Below, one piece after another: positions 1 through 7,502 of a stretch of DNA of 10,062 nucleotides (position 1 is the stretch's first letter; the number at the start of each line of letters is the position of its first letter). The notes under the pieces are model-generated. The model was not told the DNA's origin, searched no databases, and was given only the letters and a program-made list of their open reading frames with translations. The stretch is from Lachnospiraceae bacterium (GTDB lineage: Bacteria > Bacillota > Clostridia > Lachnospirales > Lachnospiraceae): NCBI GenBank assembly GCA_003488445.1, contig DNLO01000071.1:1-10062 (forward strand), written 5' to 3'. The position numbers and the translations under genes were made by a program.

Positions 1-12
1 TTGGTATGTCCA

Positions 13-30
13 TCTGTATATATATACAGA
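13..30. repeat. 18-bp perfect palindrome, TA-rich core
   Basis: TCTGTATATATATACAGA equals its own reverse complement. It starts 24 bp after the regulator's stop codon, at the likely 3' end of the operon or before the next gene. It is AT-rich, has no spacer loop and no U-run after it on the minus strand, so it does not look like a standard terminator. An operator-type site is possible but unproven. Confidence 0.55.
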
Positions 31-53
31 CGCGGCCGGAGAATCAGCCCGTA

Positions 54-636
54 TCAGTGAGATATCTTTTTTCTGTATTCGGAAATGGAGTACAGCAGGC
101 CCGCGGTAGACTCGGCCCAGGAGTACTGCTCCATATATATTCCGTTATATTTCATATTTCCGATCTTATCTTCCACGTAATCGTAATAATCACACTCCAC
201 CCTGTCGATCACGAGCGATATCGAACGGTCCTCCTGAAGGAAGATATCCGTGATCCCCCGGGCGGAAAAGGTCTGAACGATTTCTTTTTTCAGAATACTG
301 ATATATGATGAATGATCCGCTTCCCTGTCGCTCTCCTGCCACAGCATCCTCCTGATCATTCCGTTATCCACCTTCTTGCCTCTTCTGTCCACGATGAGAG
401 CAAAGAGCTCCAGCGATTTGCTGTATCTGAAGTCCACCGGTTTGCCGTCTGCAAATACCGCAAACTCTCCGAAGGTTTTTATCTGCACCCTTTTGCTCTT
501 ATCATATCCGTTAACGCGGAGCACTTCAGAGCTGTCATCCATGCTGATAACATCGGCATCCGGACTCACTCCTCTCACCGCATCCTCGATCGCCCTGCGC
601 CCCCCCCACATCATCACCGATTATCAGCACCCTCAT
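54..636 (-). CDS. SARP/OmpR-like winged-helix regulator, frameshifted near its start
   Basis: A DNA-binding regulator of the kind that pairs a CheY-like receiver with a SARP/Trans_reg_C winged helix. The ATG at 636 opens MRVLIIGDDVGG, a typical receiver beta-1 with its acidic pair, then runs out of frame at an 8-G tract (600-607) and stops at 535-537 after 33 residues. The rest reads in the +1 frame from RRAIEDAVRG down to the TGA at 54-56. Removing one G would give about 193 continuous residues. The +1 frame can also start at GTG 617 (187 residues, beginning MMMWGG), 18 nt after the phosphatase stop. The winged helix is clear: VQIKTFGEFAVFADGKPV, SKSLELFALIVDRRG, LWQ, YISILKKE, VECDYYDY, then YMEQYSWAEST. 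Between alpha-1/beta-2 and the winged helix only about 15 residues remain, so the phospho-acceptor Asp and the rest of the receiver are missing. It is either a degenerate or phase-variable gene, or carries a sequencing error. Confidence 0.75.
600..607 (-). repeat. Poly-G tract (8 G) at a frame break
   Basis: Eight consecutive G on the minus strand (C on the plus strand), between GATGT and CGCAGG. It lies exactly where the reading frame must change from the ATG-636 frame to the frame of the winged-helix domain. Seven G would make the gene continuous. Such tracts are prone to slipped-strand mutation and also to sequencing miscounts. Confidence 0.85.
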
Positions 637-2879
637 CAGATCCTGTCTCCTTTGTACTCGAATATCGTCATGGTGATGTCATCGAACTGAGGCGCATCTC
701 CTACGAAAGCATCTACCGCACGCTTCACCGACAGCAGCTTGTCGTGCAGGCTCTCTTTGCTCCGGCTTGCGTTCAGGGCATCCGTCATCCTGTCCATCCC
801 GAACAGCTCTCCCGAGGCATCGGTCGCTTCCGGAACACCGTCCGTATAGAGGAAGAGATGATCTCCCGGATAAAGCTCACCCTCCCATTCGTCATAGTCG
901 ATATCCTCAAAGGTGGCAAGCCCCGGGCCGTGGATATCCTTTATCAGCTCATAGCTCCCGCCCTTACGGCAGAGCATCGGGTACTCGTGTCCGCCACTGG
1001 CGGATACGATATGACCGTCTGATATATCGACGATGCCCAGCCATACCGTGACGAACATCTCCTCTGTATTGTTCCTGCAAAGCTCATTGTTCACACTTGC
1101 CAATATCTCTCCGGGGCCTTTAAATCTTCCCGAGAGAGCCGCATTCTTTATCAGGGTCTTTGCAATGACCATGAACAGGGCGGCAGGCACTCCCTTGCCT
1201 GAGACATCCGCCATGACCAGCGCCAGATGATCGTCATCCGTCATATAGAAGTCATAGAAATCTCCACCCACCTCTTTTGCGGGATTCATGGTGGAGTAAA
1301 GATCGAATTCACTCCTGTCCGGAAAGGCAGGAAACACACCCGGCAGCATATCGGACTGTATCTTTGTCGCAACGGAAAGCTCCGTATCTATCCTCTCCTT
1401 CTCGGCTGTGACCCGTTCGAGATTGCGTACCGAGATCGCTATATTCGACTCCAGCTCCTTCATGGTGTGCCAGAGATCCTCTATCTCATCTCCGGTGTTA
1501 AGGTTGAGCTCTCCGAAGAAATTGGAATCCTCATCGAGACTCGAGTCCTCCTGCTCTATGAACCGTATACCTGCCTGTTTCAGCTGTATCAGTGGCTTCA
1601 CCAGTCTTCTCGACAGTCTTAGTGAAAGCACAGCATTAAATACGATAAGGACAGATGCTATCACGACCATTATTAACCTCGTCTGCCTTGACATCCTTCT
1701 GGTCTTGTTCAGGGTCTCGTATTCTATCTCGTCGTTCTTTGCCATCAGATCCTTTGCCGGCCGCTCCAGCCTCTTCTCGGATATCCCCATTAAGAGAGTC
1801 CACCCCAGGGTCTCAAGCGGCGCATATGCCATGTATACCGGCTCACCGTCGATGATCAGCCGGTCACAGCCTTTTCTGCCTTCAAGGGCAGTCCTTACGA
1901 GATCTGCCAGCTCTTCATTCGGCGAGTCCAGCAGATTATCCGTCTCATTCGTTCCCATGTAGAGCTCGCCGGTGTCCCACTGTGAATATATCATCACTCC
2001 CGCATCGTTCACGAGGCATATCCTGCTCTCATCACTGTAATCGATACTCTGTATGATGTCCTCAAGATCCGACAGATGTCTCGCTCCTCCGCAGACTGCC
2101 CTGAGCTTCCTGTCCACATATACCGGGACTCCCACTATCACCTCCATCTCTTCATTGAATACATCCTCATCACTGTGGGTGAAATAGGTGTCGTGCTTCA
2201 GGGTGGATCCGATAAAGAACGGTCTCTTCGTGGCATCAAACGTAATAGGATATCCGTTTTCGTCTGTCTTCTCCTCGGGATGGCTGTCGGCAAACAGTGA
2301 CGCTCCTCCCGGCAGGGCTATTATTGCATCTCTGACAGCGTCCTTGTCTGATGCGATGCTCTCCATCATCGGGCACAGATTCGCCAGAAGATGAAGGTCC
2401 GTCATCATGGCCTCATCATTCAGATCGGCATCTGACGAATAGAGAACATAGCTGTCGAGCACTCCGGCCTTTTCAGGATCCGGAGGATCTATCTCAGCCG
2501 GATTGTAATACTCAGGATTTTCCAGCATACCGGTCGCACTGTCTGCCAGAAGCTCGATACTATGCTTCATGCTCCAGAACTCCCTGTCGATTATCCGTGC
2601 CGCAGCCTCCACGTACTCCATGAGATTATATGTGGCCACCTCCTGCATCTTGCCTGTTATATCCCTGTCTATTATCTCGCTTCGCTGCCGGTCCGCCTCC
2701 TCTATGACTCCGGTATATCTGCCCAGATTGAAGACACTCAGAAAAGCAAAAGAACCCAGAGCAGCCAAAAGCAGCACGAAGCAAAGCATGAAGATCTTTA
2801 CGTTCAGGCTGATCTTCACACGCTCTCCCGCTTCTTTATGTCCGTTTTTTTCCGATGTCCTGTTTTTTTCCATACTCAC
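636..2879 (-). CDS. Cache-like/HAMP sensor with SpoIIE-type PP2C phosphatase
   Basis: A 747-residue membrane Ser/Thr phosphatase of the SpoIIE/RsbU class, which typically dephosphorylates an anti-anti-sigma (STAS) protein. TM1 is about 28-50 and TM2 about 402-420. The large segment between them is extracellular and Cache-like (near 245-265 VIVGVPVYVDRKLRAVCGG; near 286-300 ICLVNDAGVMIYSQ; near 348-366 PVYMAYAPLETLGWTLLMG). HAMP follows (about 421-482; VKPLIQL, GDEIEDLWHTM), then a coiled linker (ATKIQSDMLP) and the PP2C domain (about 520-743). Its catalytic blocks are intact: EVGGDFYDF, ADVSGKGVPAALFM, LFLYTDGVPEA and QFDDITMTIF. The start is uncertain: GTG at 2879 (4-bp GTGA overlap with the phosphoesterase stop) or ATG at 2873, with no strong ribosome site for either. 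No STAS or anti-sigma kinase gene lies in the window. The next gene starts within its stop codon. Confidence 0.93.
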   Translation of the reverse strand: MSMEKNRTSEKNGHKEAGERVKISLNVKIFMLCFVLLLAALGSFAFLSVFNLGRYTGVIEEADRQRSEIIDRDITGKMQEVATYNLMEYVEAAARIIDREFWSMKHSIELLADSATGMLENPEYYNPAEIDPPDPEKAGVLDSYVLYSSDADLNDEAMMTDLHLLANLCPMMESIASDKDAVRDAIIALPGGASLFADSHPEEKTDENGYPITFDATKRPFFIGSTLKHDTYFTHSDEDVFNEEMEVIVGVPVYVDRKLRAVCGGARHLSDLEDIIQSIDYSDESRICLVNDAGVMIYSQWDTGELYMGTNETDNLLDSPNEELADLVRTALEGRKGCDRLIIDGEPVYMAYAPLETLGWTLLMGISEKRLERPAKDLMAKNDEIEYETLNKTRRMSRQTRLIMVVIASVLIVFNAVLSLRLSRRLVKPLIQLKQAGIRFIEQEDSSLDEDSNFFGELNLNTGDEIEDLWHTMKELESNIAISVRNLERVTAEKERIDTELSVATKIQSDMLPGVFPAFPDRSEFDLYSTMNPAKEVGGDFYDFYMTDDDHLALVMADVSGKGVPAALFMVIAKTLIKNAALSGRFKGPGEILASVNNELCRNNTEEMFVTVWLGIVDISDGHIVSASGGHEYPMLCRKGGSYELIKDIHGPGLATFEDIDYDEWEGELYPGDHLFLYTDGVPEATDASGELFGMDRMTDALNASRSKESLHDKLLSVKRAVDAFVGDAPQFDDITMTIFEYKGDRI
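647..653 (-). promoter_or_regulatory. Shine-Dalgarno for the regulator start at 636
   Basis: The minus strand reads AAAGGAG in the last codons of the phosphatase gene, 10 nt before the ATG at 634-636 that overlaps the phosphatase stop (TGATG). It argues that translation of the regulator was meant to begin at 636, in the frame that encodes MRVLIIGDDVGG, rather than at the later GTG at 617. Confidence 0.7.
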
Positions 2880-3511
2880 TTTTTACGGCACTTACAAGAT
2901 TGATTTTTGTCGTTTTCTTTGAAATCAAAGATATATCTGTCATAGGCATTTATTATCACGGCACCGGAAGGATGACATCTCTCTCTCTTGAATCCGCTCA
3001 TATAAGAAGCATGCACATGGCCGTGCAGCATGTAGACCGGACGATAGAGATACAGCATACGGTTAAAGCACTCAAATCCTCTGTGGGGCAGGTCCTCCAG
3101 ATCCCCCCATCCCCTTGGGGGTGCATGTGTCACGACTATATCCACCCCGCCGTTCATCAGCACCCACGGATAAGTCTTCATTAGACGCAGCCTCATCATA
3201 CCTTCGGTATACATATAGTGACCGGGCTTGTACTCCAACGATCCGCCGAGTCCCAGGATCCTGATGCCGTTATAGTTATATACCCTGCCGTCTATATTCA
3301 CGCATCCCTCGGGAGGACGGCTCACATATGCCTGGTCATGATTGCCCGGTACATAGAGCACCGGACATGAACCCATTGTCACCAGAAACTCAAGATATGC
3401 CGCGCTCAGATCCCCGCACGAGATGATAAGCCCTATCCCATCGAGCTTGTCGGGAGTGAAATAGTCCCATAAAGCTTTGGATTCTTCATCAGCAATCGCA
3501 AGGATCTTCAT
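2876..3511 (-). CDS. Calcineurin-like metallophosphoesterase
   Basis: A 211-residue soluble protein of the calcineurin-like phosphoesterase fold, which uses two metal ions to hydrolyse phosphomono- or diesters. Motifs run in order: I-A-D8-E-E10, SCGD34L, PGN57H58D, VVTH129APPRG and LHGH165VH167. Most metal ligands are present, but the first motif, usually D-x-H, reads D-E-E, with Glu in place of the first His. The C-terminus is a short basic, Cys-containing tail (SCKCRKK). The start overlaps the stop of the ParB-like/BMP gene (ATGA), and its own stop overlaps the next gene's GTG (GTGA). No strong ribosome site is visible before the ATG, so coupled translation is likely. The substrate is unknown. 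The position between nucleotide-signalling genes makes a nucleotide or cyclic-nucleotide substrate conceivable, but nothing in the sequence shows it. Confidence 0.9.
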   Translation of the reverse strand: MKILAIADEESKALWDYFTPDKLDGIGLIISCGDLSAAYLEFLVTMGSCPVLYVPGNHDQAYVSRPPEGCVNIDGRVYNYNGIRILGLGGSLEYKPGHYMYTEGMMRLRLMKTYPWVLMNGGVDIVVTHAPPRGWGDLEDLPHRGFECFNRMLYLYRPVYMLHGHVHASYMSGFKRERCHPSGAVIINAYDRYIFDFKENDKNQSCKCRKK

Positions 3512-5415
3512 AGGATATTATCATTCATCCAGTCCATGGAAGCGATCTTCGCCGCAGAAAGGGTATCGAATACAGACGACACGCCGTTCTTGCCCGCCGC
3601 CGGATCCTCCTGTATCACCCCTGACTGTGATCTGAGCTCCCCCGAGAAGGGATCCACATTACCGGCTATCACTGAAGCCCTGAAGAAAGAGAGCAGCTTC
3701 CGGGTCTGATAGGGCAGCTCCTTTATCCTGATATCCACTACACCGGTGGAGAGCCCGAACCAGTAGTTCTTGGCTGTACGCTCCGCCATGAGCTGCTGTG
3801 TATCCCACTCTCCGTTGAGCACGGAATTGACTATCTGGGTGTAGAACCTTCCCCAGTGATAGTACGGTGTGCCTATATATGTGTCACTGTCTCCTTCGAT
3901 CCTGTATACTCCGGGGCGCTTCTTTCCGCCATCTGTCAGGCTGTATTCGAAGTCGGCATAGTATCCGGCTCCCTCCTTCGCCCACTCACTGCGGTAGTCG
4001 TATGTACCCGAGTTTCCCGCATATTTCATTGATATCCTGCAATCCGGATCTATCAGTGAGACACCTATGGCAAAAGCATTCATGCTCGCCATGCTCAGGT
4101 TGCCGAAGTTCCTCACAAGATAACCTATAGTCTGCTCTCCTCCTGCTTTCCCGTCCTTCAGCAAAAGATCCGCCGTCAGTATACCCATCAGGAAGGATGC
4201 CTCATACAGCTTGCCGTGATAGCTTCTTACGGTGGAACTCGTACTTCCTATGGAGCAGTTGAGGAACTTCACGTCCTGATGCTTCACTGCAGCCTTTACC
4301 GTCTCGGACATCATCCGGGGAGACACCGTGAACACGAGCCCCGCTTTATCCGAAACCGCATCCTCGAGAGCCCCGGCGATCCCATCCTCTCCCTTGCCGC
4401 AGACATAGGTCTCAGTCACCACCTCATCTCCCGTCATCTCCGAAAGATAAAGCCTGCCCGCCTCATGGCTGTCGGTCCACCTGGAGTCATCAGGCTGAGT
4501 CTCGTATATGAAAGCCACCCTTAAGGGATTGGATCCTGTGTATCTGTTTCCTCCCGAGAAGAGCCCCCTCAGCCCCCTGACACGTTTCTCCTCCGTATTG
4601 TCCGTACTCCTGTCAAGGAATACGATATCCTCTATGTCGTTGCTGCCCAGGAGCTCATCACGCGCCTGTATTATATTCCTTACTATCTGGTCGTCCGGCT
4701 CCGCCAGCAGGCTCTTCATCGAGAATATGGATACGTAGATCAGGAAGATCTCCGAGGTCATGAAGCTGTCGTTGATCTTGAGTATGCTCCTGCACTTATT
4801 GGCGAAGATGCTGTAGGCCGCCTCCAGATCCTTCCTGAGATCCTCTGTCCATTCATGCTCCAGATCCTGTCCGAGAAGCTCCGCAAGCTTCCTGTATTCA
4901 CCCGGCTCAGTGAGTACGATGTAGATATTCTTCGTCACCTTGTAGAAATCAAGATATTCATAGTAGGCCGTCACTTCCTTCGAGTCGTTTTTCTCAGGAA
5001 GGATACGGGTGACATCGGCAAGGATGAAGTCCACGTTCTCGTACTTTGATACGGAGACTCTCTTATTGCCCTCCTGCACGTAGAAATTGTGCATATACTC
5101 ATATACCTTTATCGCATCCCTTATCCCTTCCTGTTTGAAGGAATCATAGAGATTGCTCCACTTCACTCCGAACTCGCTGTCCTCTGCAAGGAGAGGCATG
5201 AAGTTGTTGGCAAAGGCATTGTTCCTTGCAGTTTCTTTATTTCCCTTTATACGGTCCAGCGGAAGCTCCACCAGTCCCACATAGGACTGCTTTGAATTCT
5301 GCTTTACCTCCTCAAAGGCATCCAGAGCCGGCAGGTACGGTGATACTCCCTGTCTCGCGGCCTTTCTTACGGCGGCTTCTCCCATCCTCAGTGCGCTGAT
5401 ATAATCTTTTCTCAT
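3508..5415 (-). CDS. Cytoplasmic ParB-like/BMP-domain fusion protein
   Basis: A 635-residue protein with no signal peptide and no clear TM helix, so probably cytoplasmic. Residues about 49-125 resemble a ParB/Srx-type N-terminal fold: LPLDRIKGN, R64, FMPLL, EFGVKW, EGIRDAIKVYEY, then FYVQEGNKRVSVSK, which matches the conserved 'G-N/E-x-R-x-x-x' element of that group. A mostly helical linker follows (about 145-290). A BMP-family binding domain fills about 297-595: RVAFIYE, WTDSHEAGRLYLSE, VFTVSPRMM, FLNCSIGS, YEASFLMGILTADLL, IGYLVRNFG and NAFAIGVSLIDPD. BMP proteins are normally exported, so an internal copy joined to a ParB-like region suggests an intracellular ligand sensor or a DNA- or nucleotide-associated protein; this is inference. 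AGGA lies 7 nt before the ATG. The stop overlaps the phosphoesterase start in ATGA (3508-3511). The BMP call is stronger than the ParB-like call. Confidence 0.85.
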   Translation of the reverse strand: MRKDYISALRMGEAAVRKAARQGVSPYLPALDAFEEVKQNSKQSYVGLVELPLDRIKGNKETARNNAFANNFMPLLAEDSEFGVKWSNLYDSFKQEGIRDAIKVYEYMHNFYVQEGNKRVSVSKYENVDFILADVTRILPEKNDSKEVTAYYEYLDFYKVTKNIYIVLTEPGEYRKLAELLGQDLEHEWTEDLRKDLEAAYSIFANKCRSILKINDSFMTSEIFLIYVSIFSMKSLLAEPDDQIVRNIIQARDELLGSNDIEDIVFLDRSTDNTEEKRVRGLRGLFSGGNRYTGSNPLRVAFIYETQPDDSRWTDSHEAGRLYLSEMTGDEVVTETYVCGKGEDGIAGALEDAVSDKAGLVFTVSPRMMSETVKAAVKHQDVKFLNCSIGSTSSTVRSYHGKLYEASFLMGILTADLLLKDGKAGGEQTIGYLVRNFGNLSMASMNAFAIGVSLIDPDCRISMKYAGNSGTYDYRSEWAKEGAGYYADFEYSLTDGGKKRPGVYRIEGDSDTYIGTPYYHWGRFYTQIVNSVLNGEWDTQQLMAERTAKNYWFGLSTGVVDIRIKELPYQTRKLLSFFRASVIAGNVDPFSGELRSQSGVIQEDPAAGKNGVSSVFDTLSAAKIASMDWMNDNIL

Positions 5416-5452
5416 CTCTGGTTCCTGTCCCCTTTCATCTTGTTTCTTTGCT

Positions 5453-7468
5453 TTACCTGCTCTTCAGTTCACGCTTGTTTGCATACATCATATGATCTGC
5501 GCGGTCGAAGACGTCCTTTATTTTCGAATCTTTATCCGGGTCGTACTCTGTCATGCCTGCAGCTATCACAGGTCCTTCATGACTCTCCAGATTGGACAGC
5601 ACCGTACGCCGCAGCTCTGTCATCAGCTCGCTCCTCATGGTGTAGTCCTGACCGCGCATGAAGATCACGAACTCATCCCCGCCTATACGGAATATGGGAC
5701 TGTGCTTGAATATCTCGCACATGAGAGCCACTGCAACCTTGATATATTCATCCCCGGCTGCATGCCCCTTTGTATCGTTTATCGTTTTGAGATCGTTGAG
5801 ATCACATACCGCTATGGCATAGGGGAGATAATCCATGCCCTTATCCATATTGCTCTGTACAGACTGCTCCAGCTCGATGTAGGCTGTCTTGTTCTTGATC
5901 CCCGTCAGCTCATCGCGTCTTGCAAGTTCCTTTTCCGTATTAAGGGCCTGCAGCTGCTCATGCTGCCTTCTCACCTCATCATCTATGTTCTCCACGGCGA
6001 TGATGAAGTGCCCGCCGTCGCTGGAACTTCTGGCTGAAAGCCTCACGTGCTGTATGCTGTCGCCGATCATCAGACGGTACTCTATATCCACCTGTTTCTT
6101 TACCTCGAGAGAAGACAGCAGATAATCTCTGCCAAGGACTCCCTTCAGGCGCTCCCTGTCCTCCTCATGTACGATGCTGTCTATATTCGTGGCACTCTCT
6201 GCGAAGAAGTCATCCCCGGCCTCATTCATCTTCAGACCTCCGAATATATTGTTCGAGGTGAAAGCCGAATACTCACCTGTCCTTGCATCCACATAGTAGA
6301 TCACATCATAGTTGGATGCCAGGCTCTCGGCTATCCGGCTGAAGGTGATATGCTTCTTCTCCTTTTCCATGAGAGCCGACTCCGCCGTGATAGTCTCGTG
6401 TATATCCTTGTCACATACGACAAAATGCTTCCTGTCGTCGGACAGTATCACAACGAAGCGGTAGTATCTCGCTTCATCTCCCACCATGATGCGGTATCTG
6501 TAGGCGTAAGAATTGCGTCCCTCGAGATTCTTCAGCATGGTCTCCTTGTAATACATGTTCTCGGCAAAGGCCCTGTCATCGGGATGCGCATACCTTCTGA
6601 CATTCTCACGGGTCTCGGCATAGAAATCCCGTCCGTTACTCGGAACATTCAGATCACTGTACGTATCACTGACAGACACCTCGATATACTTTCCCGTCTC
6701 GATATCGATGTAGTATATCGCTTCATAATCCTTCGCCAGGCTGTTGGTTATCTGACTGTACGTCTCTCTTTCTTTCCGGGCATCTTCAGTGACTCTGTCC
6801 TGCTCCCTCTTCTCATCCTCCTCCACGAATACGTGCAGCATGCAGTTCGCTATGAGACATCCGATGGCATAGAACGGTGCCAGAGGATATATCGTCTGGA
6901 TCACTATCAGCACGGCCATCACACCTCCCGACAGACAGACCGCCCTGTAGTGCACCCTGTCACTGCCCTCTGCATTGGCTGAAATGAAAAGAGAATAAAT
7001 CGATATCATCACGAAGAGTAACAGCTGTGCCATCAGCAGCACATATCTTCCCGAGCCCGGGATATAGGTCATATTGCCCGTGAAGCTGAAAAGGATCGGA
7101 TTGAAGAAATTGATGATGAGCATCAGGATCACAAATCCGAATATCCCCCACCCGGCGGCATGGAATGCATCGGCCTTCCATCCCGTCTTTCCCAGATAGG
7201 CCACAACATACCTGGTCCACAGCATTATCGAAACAGCCATTACAGCAAAGTAGATCACCGTGTCCGTATAGAGAAAAATACCCATATGTGATTCATTGAG
7301 GAATCCCCAGAGCAGATCCGCGATATAGAATATAAGGACGGAATTCAGAAACTGTCTGTAGCGAAAATGCGGATCATCTTTGGACCCGCTGCGTCCCCGC
7401 AGCAGCACTTCCTTATTTATGATCAGATGCAGTATCACTGCCAGTATGCCGAAGCTTGAATAATACAT
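5453..7468 (-). CDS. Seven-TM, tandem PAS-like, GGDEF diguanylate cyclase
   Basis: A 671-residue membrane protein predicted to make cyclic di-GMP from two GTP. About seven hydrophobic helices (near 3-17, 40-56, 66-91, 106-122, 141-163, 178-195, 198-214) form the N-terminal sensor. Two related PAS-like domains follow (about 237-360 and 376-500); each opens with an S-L-A-x-x-Y-x-x-I-Y-Y-x-D-x-x-T-G-x-Y pattern. The GGDEF domain covers about 512-671: DELTGIKNKTAY, CDLNDLKTINDTKGHAAGDE, and an intact FRIGGDEFVIF with GGDEF at 596-600 (bases 5669-5683). The usual inhibitory I-site RxxD is absent; FKHS (587-590) sits there. The ATG at 7468 is the only credible start because an in-frame TAA lies 30 bases (ten codons) upstream. 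Its ribosome site is weak: GGGAGA, 12 nt away. A 37-bp gap precedes the next gene. The domain set indicates an active cyclase, probably without product inhibition. Confidence 0.93.
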   Translation of the reverse strand: MYYSSFGILAVILHLIINKEVLLRGRSGSKDDPHFRYRQFLNSVLIFYIADLLWGFLNESHMGIFLYTDTVIYFAVMAVSIMLWTRYVVAYLGKTGWKADAFHAAGWGIFGFVILMLIINFFNPILFSFTGNMTYIPGSGRYVLLMAQLLLFVMISIYSLFISANAEGSDRVHYRAVCLSGGVMAVLIVIQTIYPLAPFYAIGCLIANCMLHVFVEEDEKREQDRVTEDARKERETYSQITNSLAKDYEAIYYIDIETGKYIEVSVSDTYSDLNVPSNGRDFYAETRENVRRYAHPDDRAFAENMYYKETMLKNLEGRNSYAYRYRIMVGDEARYYRFVVILSDDRKHFVVCDKDIHETITAESALMEKEKKHITFSRIAESLASNYDVIYYVDARTGEYSAFTSNNIFGGLKMNEAGDDFFAESATNIDSIVHEEDRERLKGVLGRDYLLSSLEVKKQVDIEYRLMIGDSIQHVRLSARSSSDGGHFIIAVENIDDEVRRQHEQLQALNTEKELARRDELTGIKNKTAYIELEQSVQSNMDKGMDYLPYAIAVCDLNDLKTINDTKGHAAGDEYIKVAVALMCEIFKHSPIFRIGGDEFVIFMRGQDYTMRSELMTELRRTVLSNLESHEGPVIAAGMTEYDPDKDSKIKDVFDRADHMMYANKRELKSR

Positions 7469-7502
7469 GTGTCTGTAGTTTCTCCCGTGTCTGTATTATC
7501 TG

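Noticed and set aside
1..13. Possible start of a next gene at the ATG abutting the palindrome (minus strand)
   Set aside because: Only four codons are visible and there is no ribosome binding site, so it cannot be supported.
312..1022. Plus-strand open frame (236 codons) across the regulator/phosphatase junction
   Set aside because: It crosses two convincing minus-strand genes in antisense and has no family features.
5412..5438. Eight-codon minus-strand mini-ORF ending in ATGA on the start of the ParB-like/BMP gene
   Set aside because: Too short to judge, no ribosome site of its own; a chance ATG in a 37-bp gap is the simpler view.
6047..6982. Long open frame on the plus strand (311 codons) opposite the GGDEF gene
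   Set aside because: It is fully antisense to a gene with clear domains, shows no recognisable family, and reads like the mirror of the GGDEF gene's codon pattern.
7469..7502. Short direct repeat (TACAGACAC twice, minus strand) before the GGDEF gene
   Set aside because: Nine bases within a 34-bp gap, with no promoter or operator pattern around it.
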